NCBI RefSeq assembly: GCF_004762045.1
Contig: NZ_SJOM01000007.1
Coordinates: 1,331,672 to 1,395,671 of the forward strand
From: Mycobacterium sp. DL99
GTDB lineage: Bacteria; Actinomycetota; Actinomycetes; Mycobacteriales; Mycobacteriaceae
Reading direction: 5' to 3'
DNA length: 64,000 nucleotides
The notes under the pieces were generated by a model. It saw only the letters and a program-made list of their open reading frames with translations. It made no database searches and was not told the origin of the DNA. Within the stretch, counting starts at the first letter, position 1. Each line of letters starts with the position of its first letter. Below are positions 25,903 to 35,812 of this stretch, in pieces. The position numbers and the translations under genes are program-made.

Positions 25903-26568
25903 TCAGTTGCCCGCGAACCAGGCGGTCGTCACGGTGTACCGGCGAGGGGGCTCAAACGATGTGCCCCGCGGACCCAACTGGCCGACCTGCACCGCCCACG
26001 GTTCCTGCGAGCGGTCGATCGCTGATACCAAGTCCTGGCCGGGATCGATAAGGACCCCTCGCGATATGACCCTCGGATCGCATCCGTACGCGGGGACCAG
26101 GCCGTCTCTGCGCCCGCCCCAGTCGATGCCGCCGGAGAGCACGCAGCTCGTTCCGTCCTCGAGGAGCAGCGCGAACGGCATCGGTGTACCCGGCGGATCC
26201 ACCGGCGGCAGTGCGCCCGGCGTGGGGAACCGGCGAAGTTCCTTGCGCCAGGGATCCACCACACACAGCACGGAACCGGGGCTCGGCCAGCACACCTGGG
26301 CCAAGGCCTGATTTGGCTCACACGCGTAGATGTCGCCGGCCGTTGCCGCCGGTGACGGGCCCGGGCATGTCGAGAGGTTGGGCGAGGGTTGGCGGTTGAT
26401 CACGTGGTAGCCGTTGACCGGCTCACCGTTGGCGACGGCCACGACAGTGACGACAGCCGTTGCCCCGGGATCCGCGCCGGCCGGTGCCGGCGACTGCAGA
26501 GCGGCAGCGGCCATGACCGTCAGCGCAGCCGCACCGCGCGACCAGCCCGAGACCCGTCCGCACATCAC
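25903..26568 (-). CDS. Secreted protein of unknown function
   Basis: This 221-residue protein has an export signal: a charged start, hydrophobic core AALTVMAAAALQSPAPAGA, and likely cleavage after AGA near residue 32. The mature part has six cysteines and a tryptophan/proline-rich composition, and ends RYTVTTAWFAGN. GGAGG precedes both GTG 26568 and ATG 26565, so the start is sure within one codon. I recognise no family. It is divergent from the L,D-transpeptidase gene, 217 bases apart. Confidence 0.7.
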   Translation of the reverse strand: MMCGRVSGWSRGAAALTVMAAAALQSPAPAGADPGATAVVTVVAVANGEPVNGYHVINRQPSPNLSTCPGPSPAATAGDIYACEPNQALAQVCWPSPGSVLCVVDPWRKELRRFPTPGALPPVDPPGTPMPFALLLEDGTSCVLSGGIDWGGRRDGLVPAYGCDPRVISRGVLIDPGQDLVSAIDRSQEPWAVQVGQLGPRGTSFEPPRRYTVTTAWFAGN

Positions 26569-26785
26569 GAGAACCTCCTTCGTGACCTGGCTTCACAATC
26601 CCCGAACTTTTGAACCGGCGCGGGCGAATCGTCACTCCCGCTGACGGTGTTGCCACCGCAGACAACAGCACCATTACGACTCGCCCACAACGGGTAGCCG
26701 TTGAGCCGAAGACCAGGCCGTCCGGTTACGATTGGGCCACTGATCGGAACCTCGATCAATATGGCCGTCGCCGAACCACATTGGA

Positions 26786-28042
26786 GTGAAATTGACGTCT
26801 GTTCGCCGTGCCTACCTGGCGGTCGCACTTGCCGTGCTGGCCGTGTCGGGTGGTGTCGTTGTCTCGGCCCTGCCGGACTGCGCCGAGCACTGCCAGACGT
26901 TGGCCGCGCCGCCACAAGGCATGCCGCAGCCCTCGCCCACCGAGCCGGCCAAGTTGACCATCATCCCCAAGCCTGACGCCGAGGTGGACCCGCTGGCCCG
27001 GGTCATGGTCACGGCCGATACCGGCACCGTGGCGAGCGTGAAGATGGTCAACGACGCCGGCAAGGAGATCCCCGGCGTCCTCACCCCCGATGCCAGGACC
27101 TGGAAGCCGACCACCACGCTCGGCTACGGACGCACCTACACGTTGAAGGTCGACGCGCGCGGCCCAGGCGGCATGCCGACCCGCAGGACCACCACCTTCT
27201 CCACCCTTACCCCCGGCTACCAGGCCCGCGTCTACCTCAACGGCACCTCGTACGCCTCGCTGCAGGACGGCGCCACCTACGGCGTCGGCATGGTGATCGT
27301 CGCCCGCTTCGACGAGCCGGTCACCGACAAGGCCACCGCTGAGAACCGGATGAAGGTGATCACCGAGCCCAAGGCCGTCGGCTCGTGGAACTGGATCGAC
27401 GACCAGACCGCGCACTGGCGTCCCGAGAAGTACTACGTCCCGGGCACCAAGGTCACCGTCGACGCCGGCATCTACGGCGCCAAGCTCGGCGACGACCTCT
27501 ACGGCGCGCAGGACGAGAAGGTGTCGTTCACCATCGGCGCCTCGCACGTCACCGTCGCCGACGACACCGACAAGCAGGTCAAGGTCTACGAGAACGGCAA
27601 GCTCGTGCGCACCATGCCGACCTCGATGGGCATGGGCGGCACCGAGACCATCGCCGGTACGACGATGAGTTTCTGGACCCCGCGCGGCATCTACACCGTG
27701 ATGGACAAGGCCAACCCGGTGGTCATGGACTCCTCGACCTACGGTCTGCCGGTCAATTCCCGCCTGGGCTACAAAACGACCATCCCGTGGGCCACCCGCA
27801 TCAGCATTGACGGCATCTACCTGCACCAGCTCAACGCGACGGTGTGGGCCCAAGGCAACACCAACACCAGTCACGGCTGCCTCAACCTCAACGGCGACAA
27901 TGCCGAGTGGTTCTACAACTTCTCGGTGCCCGGCGACATCGTCGAGATCCGCAACACCGGCGGCGACCCGCTCAAGCCGACCAACAACGGCGACTGGTCG
28001 GTGCCGTGGACCGAATGGGTCAAGGGCAGCGCGCTGCGCTGA
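26786..28042 (+). CDS. L,D-transpeptidase (Ig-like domains plus YkuD catalytic domain)
   Basis: The 418-residue product begins at a GTG. A hydrophobic N-terminal segment (AYLAVALAVLAVSGGVVVSA) exports or anchors it. Two Ig-like domains follow from about 55 to 250, as in mycobacterial Ldt enzymes. The YkuD domain (about 255-385) has the catalytic TSHGCLNLNGDN motif, in which Cys is the nucleophile, and an upstream YLHQ histidine. The end, PWTEWVKGSALR, resembles Ldt C-termini. These enzymes form 3-3 cross-links in peptidoglycan, the main type in resting mycobacteria, and decide beta-lactam response. Which M. tuberculosis Ldt it matches best is not clear from memory. It stands alone. Confidence 0.92.
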   Translation: MKLTSVRRAYLAVALAVLAVSGGVVVSALPDCAEHCQTLAAPPQGMPQPSPTEPAKLTIIPKPDAEVDPLARVMVTADTGTVASVKMVNDAGKEIPGVLTPDARTWKPTTTLGYGRTYTLKVDARGPGGMPTRRTTTFSTLTPGYQARVYLNGTSYASLQDGATYGVGMVIVARFDEPVTDKATAENRMKVITEPKAVGSWNWIDDQTAHWRPEKYYVPGTKVTVDAGIYGAKLGDDLYGAQDEKVSFTIGASHVTVADDTDKQVKVYENGKLVRTMPTSMGMGGTETIAGTTMSFWTPRGIYTVMDKANPVVMDSSTYGLPVNSRLGYKTTIPWATRISIDGIYLHQLNATVWAQGNTNTSHGCLNLNGDNAEWFYNFSVPGDIVEIRNTGGDPLKPTNNGDWSVPWTEWVKGSALR

Positions 28043-28088
28043 CTTTTTGCCGCTGAGCAGGTCTGCGAACGGCCCCTAGCATTGGACC

Positions 28089-28583
28089 GTGCGTCGTGCA
28101 TTCGTGGTGCCGGCCTTCTGGGCTGTGATCGTCCTCGCTGGTGCGACGGCACCTACCGTCTACGCGGCCCCGCCTGGCTTCCCTGATCTCGACGCGTTCT
28201 CCGCGGTCGATCCGGCGCCGTACGTGGAGCACGGTCTCAAGGTCTCCAGGATCGGCTTCACCACCCCGACGATGACGTGCACTTGGGACTACCTCCAAGA
28301 CCGCAACGCACACGTCGTCGCGGGGTGTCGCGGCACCATCGTGGGGATTCCCGCCGACGCGCGTCAGAGCGAGGCCGGATCGTCGTGCGACGGGGTCGGT
28401 TCGACTTTCATCCGTGGCAGCGGGCACTGTCCGTCGCCAGAGGACTATCCGAGACTGCGCCCCGGCCACAAGCTCACCGCCGTCAACACCACCTGCGCGG
28501 TGACCGATGACGGGGTCGCCTGCATCGACCCGGTCGTCAATCACGGATTCGTCGTGCAGCCCTCGGGCAGTTGGGTTTTCTAG
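28089..28583 (+). CDS. Small secreted protein of unknown function
   Basis: The GTG start at 28089 gives 164 residues with a Sec signal peptide (FVVPAFWAVIVLAGATAPTV, likely cleavage after VYA near 26). The mature part has six cysteines and ends GFVVQPSGSWVF. No family is recognised. The gene ends three bases before the start of the next plus-strand gene, suggesting co-expression. Confidence 0.68.
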   Translation: MRRAFVVPAFWAVIVLAGATAPTVYAAPPGFPDLDAFSAVDPAPYVEHGLKVSRIGFTTPTMTCTWDYLQDRNAHVVAGCRGTIVGIPADARQSEAGSSCDGVGSTFIRGSGHCPSPEDYPRLRPGHKLTAVNTTCAVTDDGVACIDPVVNHGFVVQPSGSWVF

Positions 28584-28585
28584 CG

Positions 28586-29950
28586 GTGCGCCGGGGCGTT
28601 CTCGCCGGGCTCGCTGCCGCCACCGCGGTCGCGGTGGCGGTGACCGCGGCGGTGTTGTGGATGCGACGCCACGGACCTGAGCTGCCCGCGCCGACACCGC
28701 AGCTGATCGGTTTCTCGCTGCAGAACCCGCCGGCGCAGGGGTGGCGGGTGACGCCGGCCGAGATCGGGCTGCCCGACGAGATTCCGGTCGGCAAGCCGTT
28801 CGGCAGCGCCGGTGAGCGGGCCTACTTTCTCGCCGACTGCGATCTGTCCTGCGGGGACGGCTACCGCGGCTGGGTGTACGGCATCGACCTGCGCACGGGC
28901 GCAAGGTTGTTCGACCCCATCCTGTTGGAGGGCTTGAAGGGCAGGTTCGACGGAAACTGCCATTTGAACGGCGAGCACACCGCGGTGTGCCTGACCGACG
29001 CGGACACCATTCGCGGCAAACCCCGCCGAGTATGGGTGCTCGACCTGGAGCGGGGACAGGTCACCCACTCAGGCGAAACCGACTTGCACATCGAAGGTTA
29101 CGGTCCCGAGCCGGTCGTAGAAGCGATCGGAAACCCGCGCGGGCAGACTCGGCTGGTGGCCACGGTGCTGGGCGCCGGCGTCTATGGGATCGGGGCCACG
29201 GGTGAGCGTACGTGGTTCGTTCCGGGCAGTGGGCAGCTGGACGTGCCGACGCTGACCGTCTCCGACGACGCGCCGCTGACCCTCGCGACGCAGATCCCGA
29301 CCCCGGAAGACCCGACTTACCGGGTGTTCTCACTGATCGACGGCACTGAGCGGACCCCGACTCCGCCGCCGGGCGCCACGCTCAGACGCGCCGCCGTCTA
29401 TCCCGGCGGTTTCGCCTATCAATATGAAGCGCAGGATACGGCCGGCGTGCTGTTCTACAACTCGGCCGGCGAATTGCGGGCGGAGCAGGAACTCAAGGGA
29501 TACAACCTGTTGGACGCCACCACCGTGCCGGTGGTGCTCGACCGTTCTGCGCTCCGGGTGTACTCCCGCGACGGTCGGCAGACCGTCGAGTTACCAGGTG
29601 CCGCAGTCGATTACCGCGATGCCAGATTCCAGGTGATCGGCAACGATCTGTATGCGTGGCAGGGCGAGGAAGGCTGGGAAAACGAGACCTGGCAGCAGTG
29701 GAGCTTGGACTCCGGCAGCTCCGGCACCCGCTGCCAGGTCGATTTGACCCACTATGTCGGATCCGATGGCCACATCGTTCTCAGCACGATCTATCAAGGG
29801 TTGCGCGATGAGATCGTCGCCACCGATCTGACCACCTGCCAACGCCTGTGGCGGATGCCGGCGCCCGATGACCGCGGCGTTGTGGAACAGGTCGGGACCG
29901 CGCTGATCGCGAGAAACTCGACCGAACTGGTAGGACTGCGGGCCCAGTAG
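28586..29950 (+). CDS. Membrane-anchored or exported beta-propeller-like protein
   Basis: From the GTG at 28586 the product has 454 residues. One hydrophobic segment (GVLAGLAAATAVAVAVTAAV) near the N-terminus is followed by RRHGPELP, so the rest faces outward as an anchored or exported domain. It has repeated short strands with D-L-x-T-G and W/Y residues (WVYGIDLRTGARLF, RVWVLDLERGQVTHSG, EIVATDLTTCQRLWRM), the look of a PQQ-like or WD-type propeller. No catalytic motif is visible. It follows a small secreted protein by two bases. Confidence 0.65.
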   Translation: MRRGVLAGLAAATAVAVAVTAAVLWMRRHGPELPAPTPQLIGFSLQNPPAQGWRVTPAEIGLPDEIPVGKPFGSAGERAYFLADCDLSCGDGYRGWVYGIDLRTGARLFDPILLEGLKGRFDGNCHLNGEHTAVCLTDADTIRGKPRRVWVLDLERGQVTHSGETDLHIEGYGPEPVVEAIGNPRGQTRLVATVLGAGVYGIGATGERTWFVPGSGQLDVPTLTVSDDAPLTLATQIPTPEDPTYRVFSLIDGTERTPTPPPGATLRRAAVYPGGFAYQYEAQDTAGVLFYNSAGELRAEQELKGYNLLDATTVPVVLDRSALRVYSRDGRQTVELPGAAVDYRDARFQVIGNDLYAWQGEEGWENETWQQWSLDSGSSGTRCQVDLTHYVGSDGHIVLSTIYQGLRDEIVATDLTTCQRLWRMPAPDDRGVVEQVGTALIARNSTELVGLRAQ

Positions 29951-30149
29951 CCCGGGTGGGCAATTCATGTGTTCACGCCGTGGGACGGCGTCGCCGAGGT
30001 GATCCTCGACGTCCTGTTCCAGGAACACGGCGTACGAGCCGCCGGCCGGACAGCCGGTTGCGCTGACCGTCTGACGGTCGAAAATCGGCGTCTGCCGCCC
30101 CATGATTCGGCCCATATCCTGGTGTGGACGCCGAACCCGGGGGGTTGCC

Positions 30150-30590
30150 GTGGCTGTGGACGAAACGCCGCCAGAGGAATACCCGCACGAGTGGGTCGAC
30201 CGGTTCGGACCGCAGGCGTATGTACCCCAGGTGTATGTGCCCCAGGGGTATCTCCCGCCCACGTCCGCGACCCAGCGTCACTACCAGGCCGTGCTGGCCA
30301 TCCGCGCCTTCGTCGGGTTGATCGGCGCCGGCGCCGCGGCGCTGTGGGCTCTCGTCGTCTTCGCGATGCTGAGTTCGGCCTTCGACACGGACCCGGCCAC
30401 CGATCCGCACGGCTACGGGATCGTCTTCGGCGTCCTCATCTCCGTGCCACTGAGCCTTTTCTCGGCCCTGGTGTTGCCGTTCGCCGCACCCAGAAACCGA
30501 TGGGGGCGCGCCTTCGTCATCTCGTTGCTGGCCCTCGTGGCCCTCAACGCGCTGGTGTTCTCGGCGTTGAGCCTCTCGGGTGCCGGATAG
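30150..30590 (+). CDS. Small membrane protein of unknown function
   Basis: From the GTG at 30150 (GTG 30156 and an upstream ATG at 30102 are alternatives) the product has about 146 residues. A tyrosine/proline-rich head (AYVPQVYVPQGYLPP) precedes three hydrophobic segments. Such proline-tyrosine heads are common in mycobacterial envelope proteins. I recognise no family. Confidence 0.55.
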   Translation: MAVDETPPEEYPHEWVDRFGPQAYVPQVYVPQGYLPPTSATQRHYQAVLAIRAFVGLIGAGAAALWALVVFAMLSSAFDTDPATDPHGYGIVFGVLISVPLSLFSALVLPFAAPRNRWGRAFVISLLALVALNALVFSALSLSGAG

Positions 30591-30750
30591 CGCCGCGCTC
30601 GAGTTCGCTGACATCCGCTGAACGAGGCATATACCAAGCTCAGCTATACATTTTGCCGCGAAATCGTTAACCGAATTGGTGCGCGATCCGTATGTGATTC
30701 AGCCCACGGACGATGTACATTGTGATCGCTGTCATAGGAAAGGGCGTGCA

Positions 30751-30900
30751 ATGGTCGGTGCATTTGTGGGCGTACTTCTGCTGGTGCTCGGCATCGGTGC
30801 GGTCGCCGGCGTCGTCACGGCTGTCGCGATGGGCTTGCCCACCCTGGCACTCGTGATCGGCCTCATTTCCGGCGCATTTTTCGCCGGACGCGCCGTTTAG
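30751..30900 (+). CDS. Very small two-helix membrane protein
   Basis: The ATG at 30751 has GGAAAGGG upstream and opens 49 codons. Nearly all residues are hydrophobic or small: MVGAFVGVLLLVLGIGAVAG, then a second segment ending FFAGRAV. It reads as two transmembrane helices with a short turn. Its last four bases overlap the convergent recD stop. The in-frame extension to 30676 carries a C-x2-C, but the ribosome-binding site favours the short form. Confidence 0.55.
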   Translation: MVGAFVGVLLLVLGIGAVAGVVTAVAMGLPTLALVIGLISGAFFAGRAV

Positions 30901-32558
30901 AGCTTCAGCCGCTTTCGCAGGCCGGTCGCTCGGACTGCCTGCCGGGCGATGGCTGCGCGAATCTCCGCCTCGGAACCCACCACGCGAACCCGCGTCTTGG
31001 CCCGGGTGACCGCGGTATAGAACAACTCCCTGGTCAACAAGCGGGAGTCTTCCGGCGGTAGCAGCACGGTCACCTCGTCGGCCTGGCTGCCCTGGGACTT
31101 ATGGATCGTCATGGCGTGCATGGTCTCCACCTCGGTGAGCCGGCCCGTCGCGAATGACGCGGACCCGCCCACGGTCCCACCCACGATGGCCCGCAGTCCG
31201 TCCGGGGTGGCGACCGTGACCCCGGTATCGCCGTTGTAGAGCTTGAGCCCATAGTCGTTGGCCGTCACCAGGATTGGCCGTCCCACGTACCACGAGGACC
31301 ACGTGGGCTCGCCGGTCGCCTCGGCCAGCCACCGCTGTACCTGACGGTTCCATTGCGCGACGCCGAACGGACCGTGCCGATGGGCGCACAACAACCGATG
31401 CTCGTCGAGGATGGTCAGGGCCGCACGCGCGTCCCCCAGGATCGCGGCCTGCCGGAGCGCAAGGGCATGCGGCACAAGCACTTCCCGCAGCCGCTCGGTC
31501 GGTTCGGCGGACACCCACTCGACGTGCTCACCACCGGCCGCCAGCACCTCCACCGCGACCGAGGCGTCCCCGGCCCGGATAGCTGACGCCAGCGCGCCGA
31601 TCGACTCGCCGAACCGGTGCGAGGTTTGCAGCGCCGCGACCCCACGCGACCCGAGCCCCTCCACAAGGTCGGCCAACACCGCGCCGGCTTCCACCGAGGC
31701 GAGCTGATCGGGATCGCCGACCAGTAGCAGGCGGGTTTGCGGCCGCACCGCTTCCAACAACCGGGCCATCATGGTCAGCGACACCATCGAGGTCTCGTCG
31801 ACGACGATCACGTCGTGCGGCAAGCGATTCGCCCGGTGATGGCGGAACCGTGACGACGTGTCCGGGCGTGACCCCAGCAGCCGGTGCAGCGTGGTGGCCT
31901 GCAGGCCCGAGATCCGCTGACGGTCCACGGCATCGAGCCGGTTCACCTCGAGCAGCACGGCCTCCTGCAGCCGGGCGGCGGCCTTACCGGTCGGCGCGGC
32001 CAGCGCGATTCGCAGGGACGGACGACCGGCCAGCGCCGCCTGCTCGGCCAGCAGCGCCAACAGCCGCGCCACCGTGGTGGTCTTTCCGGTGCCCGGCCCA
32101 CCCGTCAGCACCGTCAATCCCTGCGACAGCGCCACTTTCGCCGCGGCTCGCTGCTCCTCGAAACCCGGCGGGAACAGCCGTGCCACATCGGGCGCCGAGC
32201 CGCCCGGCGGGGTTCCCACCAGGGTCAGCACGTCGTCGCAGACCTGTTGTTCCTCCAGCCAGTACCGGTCCAGGTACAGCAGGTCCCCGAACAACCGCAA
32301 CACCGGGGGAGTGCCCGTCAGCGGGCTGGCCGCCACCGCCGCCAGCCACTCGTCGGGCTGGGGCCACGGCAGCTCCGGCACCTGGGTCTGCTCGGCCACC
32401 GTGCGCAGGTCCACGCATACCGAGCCGCCGCGCAGGGCCCGCACCGCCAGCGCCAGCGCCAGGATGACAGAGGGGTCGGTCTCGTCGGCCAGCGTGCTCA
32501 ACCTCCTGCCCACTTGCACATCGGCGGGTTCCAGGATCTCGGCGAAAGCGTCCAGCAT
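30897..32558 (-). CDS. recD: Exodeoxyribonuclease V subunit alpha (RecD helicase)
   Basis: The product has 553 residues from an ATG that overlaps the recB stop as TGATG. It has an N-terminal domain, then SF1 helicase motifs: Walker A GGPGTGKTTTVARLL near 170-185, VIVDETSMVS, LLLVGDPDQLASVEAG and a C-terminal TIHKSQGSQADEV with TAVTRAKTRV. It is the fast 5'-3' motor of RecBCD. In mycobacteria RecBCD has been linked mainly to single-strand annealing rather than to RecA-dependent recombination. It is the last gene of a recC-recB-recD operon, as in M. tuberculosis. Confidence 0.95.
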   Translation of the reverse strand: MLDAFAEILEPADVQVGRRLSTLADETDPSVILALALAVRALRGGSVCVDLRTVAEQTQVPELPWPQPDEWLAAVAASPLTGTPPVLRLFGDLLYLDRYWLEEQQVCDDVLTLVGTPPGGSAPDVARLFPPGFEEQRAAAKVALSQGLTVLTGGPGTGKTTTVARLLALLAEQAALAGRPSLRIALAAPTGKAAARLQEAVLLEVNRLDAVDRQRISGLQATTLHRLLGSRPDTSSRFRHHRANRLPHDVIVVDETSMVSLTMMARLLEAVRPQTRLLLVGDPDQLASVEAGAVLADLVEGLGSRGVAALQTSHRFGESIGALASAIRAGDASVAVEVLAAGGEHVEWVSAEPTERLREVLVPHALALRQAAILGDARAALTILDEHRLLCAHRHGPFGVAQWNRQVQRWLAEATGEPTWSSWYVGRPILVTANDYGLKLYNGDTGVTVATPDGLRAIVGGTVGGSASFATGRLTEVETMHAMTIHKSQGSQADEVTVLLPPEDSRLLTRELFYTAVTRAKTRVRVVGSEAEIRAAIARQAVRATGLRKRLKL

Positions 32559-35500
32559 CACGCGGCTCCCTGATCCAGCAGCTCCGACAGCGCGATCACC
32601 AGCGCCGCGGGCGGCTCCCAGCTGAACACCCCGGCCGGGTGTCCGTCGGCGACGGGTGTCTGAGCCCCGCACATCCCGCGCACGAACAGGTACATCACCC
32701 CGCCCAGATGGGTGGCCGGGTCGTAATCCGGCAGCCGCCACCTCAGGAACCGGTGCAGCACAACGCTGTACAGCAACGCCTGCAGCGGGTAGTCCGAGTG
32801 CAGCATGGCCTCGACCATCCGGTCCCGCCCGTAATCGGCGGCGGTGAGCGTCGCGTCACCGGTGCCCAGCCAGTTGGTCTTGTAGTCGACGACGACGAAG
32901 CGCTGCCCGATCCGCAGCACCACATCCACCGAACCGGACAGGTACCCGCGCAGCGGCTGGCGGCCCAGCAGCCCCGTCGACAACCGCTCGGCGTAGACGG
33001 CCATCGGATCGTCGTCCGGTAGGTGTTCATCGAGCAGTTCCCCGACGTCGGCCAGCCGCGCGAACTCGCCGCCGCGCAGATCGCCGCCGGCCATGGGGAA
33101 CTCGAAGTCCAGCTCGCACAGGCGGTCGGCCAGCCCGATCTGGCGCAGCGTCACGCCGGGCGCCAACGGGCCCAGCGGGGTGTCGTGCATCGGCAACAGT
33201 GCCGCGGCCAGCTCGTCGGCTGACACCTCGACCGGCCAGTGGGCCGCGTGGCGGCGCACCTCGACCTGGAGCTCAGCGGTCAGATCGGCGGCCAGCGGGT
33301 CGGCGGTCTCAAGTACCGCGTGCACGAGCGAGCCGAATGCGGCCCCGGTCGGCAGCGCCGCCATCGGGGAGGGGACATCGGCACCCTGGGCGGGGGCGAC
33401 GACGGCGATGTCGGTCGACTCGTCATCGAGCTCGGCGACCTCCGGCTCGCTGGACACCCCGGAGTTCCCGTCGTCCTCGGCCGCACGCAGCAGCCCCGAG
33501 TACGAGGTGCGCCGCCACGCGGTGTCGATGGAGCGATGAAAATGCCGCGCCGCCAGATCATCTGGTATCGCCGGGGCGGGCACCGGTGGCGCCGGAAAGA
33601 TCAGCGACTCCTCCAACGCCGGACCACCCGCGGCCTCCCAGGCCCGCAACCGGGTCAGCGCATCGTCATCGGAGACCTTGGCCGGCGCGCACCGGTCGGG
33701 CACCGCGGCCTGGCCGGGGGCGCGCCCGCGCAGCAGACGCGACAGGCCGCCGTTCGGCTCGTCGTTCGACGGTGCCCACCACGCCACCACCTGGGACTGG
33801 GCCCGCGTCATCGCCACATAGGTCAGGCGGCTGTCATCGGCGGCCGCCTCGGCCCGCCCGGCCCGGGTCACCGCCGGGTCCGGCCCGCCGACCTGCAGGC
33901 AGCGCACCCCCGCGTCGTGGAACAACACCAGATCCGGCTCCGGCACATACCGATTGAACGCGAACGGCAGATACACGATCGGGAACTGCAGGCCCTTGCT
34001 CACCCACACCGTCATGATCTGGACCGCCGCGGCATCGCTGTCCAGGCGACGGTTGCGCTCGGACGTGCCGCCGCCCTCGGAGCGCTGCGTGCGCAGCCAG
34101 TCCCGCAGCGCTGCCAACCCGAACCCCTCCCGGTGCGCGGTGTCGCCGAGCAGTTGGGTCACGTGGGACAGGTCGGTCATCAACCGTTCACCGCCCTGCC
34201 AGGACAGCACGCGCTTGCCCATGCCGGCCAGTTGCGCGGCCTCGAAGATCGCCGCCACACCGCGCTCGCGGGCGTGACCGGCCCAGGTGCGGAGCGTGTC
34301 AGCGACCCTGTCGGTCAACGCATCCCCGCCCGCGGCAAGGGTTTCGGCGGTCTCCCCGAAGAACATCGTGGCCGCCGCGGCGCGCACCAGCCCGGGTCGG
34401 TGCGGTTGGTCGAACGCTTCCAGTAGATACAGCCAGTCCTCGGCGGCCTCGGAATTGAACACATCCGAATCCCCGGTGTAGACCGCAGGGATACCGGCCT
34501 CCATCAGCGCGGTGTGGCAGGCCCGGGCATCCTTGTGGGTCTCGACGATCACCGCGATGTCGCGGGCCTGCACTTTGTCCCCGTCGAAGGTGGCGCCGCT
34601 GGTCAACAGCGCACCGATGTCGGCGGCCAGGTCCTTGCCGATGTGCCCGCGTAGATCGGCGATCGGAATCACCTTGGTGCCGGTGCGGTTCCGCGTCACC
34701 ACCCGCAGCCGGAACGGATCGTTGTGCGGCGCCCCGGCCAGCCGGTGGCCCTGGTGGTTGGCCTGTACGTCGTGCACCACGATGTCCGGGCCGCCGAGTT
34801 CGGCGCCGCGCAGCACGGCCTGCAACCGGTCCACCAGCACGCTGTCGCTGCGCCAGTTGATGCCCAGCGTCTGCTTGTCGCCGGCGGTGGCCGCGGCCCG
34901 CAGATAGGTGTCGATATCCCCACCGCGGAACGCGTAGATCGCCTGCTTGGGGTCGCCGATCAGAATCAGGGTGGAACGCCCGGAGAAGGCCCGCTCGATC
35001 ACCTGCCACTGCACCGGGTCGGTGTCCTGGAACTCGTCGACCATCACGATCGGCCAGCGCTGCGCCATACGTACCCGGGCCGCCGAGCCCTCCGCCGCCA
35101 GCGATCCGGCCAGCCGGGTCAGCAGATCGTCATAGCCCAGCACACTGCGGCGGCGTTTACGAATCTCCAACTCCGCCAGCACTGCCCGCGCGAACCCGAT
35201 CCGTATCCCCGCCGGGGACTCCGGCTCGGGATCCAGCGGGCGCAGTTCTGTCGCCGGATTGGCCACCACGACGCGGGCCAACCGCAGGGCCTCGGCATAC
35301 CCCAGCTCCGGGACATCCCGCTGAGCACCGAAGTGGGCGAGATACAGATCGTCCACGATCTCGCACACCAGCTCGTCAAGACTCTCGACCAGCGTCACAC
35401 CCGAATCGCTGTCCCCGGCCACGCCAAGGGATTTCAGCACGATCTGGCAGAACTGATGCGTGGTGGCGATGGTCGCGGCATCGAAACCGGCCAGCGCGTC

Positions 35501-35812
35501 GCGCAGCCGCTGCCCGCGGGCCTGCTGATCTTCGGATATCAGATACCGCAGCAGATCGTTGTCGGCACGCGAGGGATCCTCCAAAGCCACGAGCGCACCG
35601 ACGATCTGCGCGCGCACCCGCTCACGCAACTCCTGGCTGGCGGCCCGGCCGAACGTGATGAGCAGCATCTGATCCAGCGTCGCCGCGCCCTCGGCAACGA
35701 GCCGGGTCACCAACCCGGCCAGCGCGAACGTCTTGCCGGTGCCCGCGCTGGCCTCCAGCACCGTGGTGCTGTTCTTCTCCGGCAAGGGGCCGAGCAGATC
35801 GAAGACCTTCAC
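32558..35812 (-). CDS. recB: Exodeoxyribonuclease V subunit beta (RecB helicase-nuclease)
   Basis: The product has about 1084 residues from a GTG that overlaps the recC stop as GTGA. UvrD-like motifs are ASAGTGKTFALAGLVTRL near the N-terminus, FQDTDPVQWQVI, GDPKQAIYAFRGGD and TYVAMTRAQSQV. The C-terminal nuclease domain keeps the RecB signature FVVVDYKTNWLG with its Asp and Lys. It drives 3'-5' unwinding and cuts both strands. All motor and nuclease residues I can check are present, so the complex should be active. It will face the same foreign DNA as the island nucleases. Confidence 0.95.
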   Translation of the reverse strand: MKVFDLLGPLPEKNSTTVLEASAGTGKTFALAGLVTRLVAEGAATLDQMLLITFGRAASQELRERVRAQIVGALVALEDPSRADNDLLRYLISEDQQARGQRLRDALAGFDAATIATTHQFCQIVLKSLGVAGDSDSGVTLVESLDELVCEIVDDLYLAHFGAQRDVPELGYAEALRLARVVVANPATELRPLDPEPESPAGIRIGFARAVLAELEIRKRRRSVLGYDDLLTRLAGSLAAEGSAARVRMAQRWPIVMVDEFQDTDPVQWQVIERAFSGRSTLILIGDPKQAIYAFRGGDIDTYLRAAATAGDKQTLGINWRSDSVLVDRLQAVLRGAELGGPDIVVHDVQANHQGHRLAGAPHNDPFRLRVVTRNRTGTKVIPIADLRGHIGKDLAADIGALLTSGATFDGDKVQARDIAVIVETHKDARACHTALMEAGIPAVYTGDSDVFNSEAAEDWLYLLEAFDQPHRPGLVRAAAATMFFGETAETLAAGGDALTDRVADTLRTWAGHARERGVAAIFEAAQLAGMGKRVLSWQGGERLMTDLSHVTQLLGDTAHREGFGLAALRDWLRTQRSEGGGTSERNRRLDSDAAAVQIMTVWVSKGLQFPIVYLPFAFNRYVPEPDLVLFHDAGVRCLQVGGPDPAVTRAGRAEAAADDSRLTYVAMTRAQSQVVAWWAPSNDEPNGGLSRLLRGRAPGQAAVPDRCAPAKVSDDDALTRLRAWEAAGGPALEESLIFPAPPVPAPAIPDDLAARHFHRSIDTAWRRTSYSGLLRAAEDDGNSGVSSEPEVAELDDESTDIAVVAPAQGADVPSPMAALPTGAAFGSLVHAVLETADPLAADLTAELQVEVRRHAAHWPVEVSADELAAALLPMHDTPLGPLAPGVTLRQIGLADRLCELDFEFPMAGGDLRGGEFARLADVGELLDEHLPDDDPMAVYAERLSTGLLGRQPLRGYLSGSVDVVLRIGQRFVVVDYKTNWLGTGDATLTAADYGRDRMVEAMLHSDYPLQALLYSVVLHRFLRWRLPDYDPATHLGGVMYLFVRGMCGAQTPVADGHPAGVFSWEPPAALVIALSELLDQGAA

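Noticed and set aside
30074..30089. Possible third copy of the hairpin-repeat loop (ACGGTCGAAAATCGGCG)
   Set aside because: Only part of the loop matches and no GTAGCGC/GCGCTAC arms flank it, so it is probably chance.
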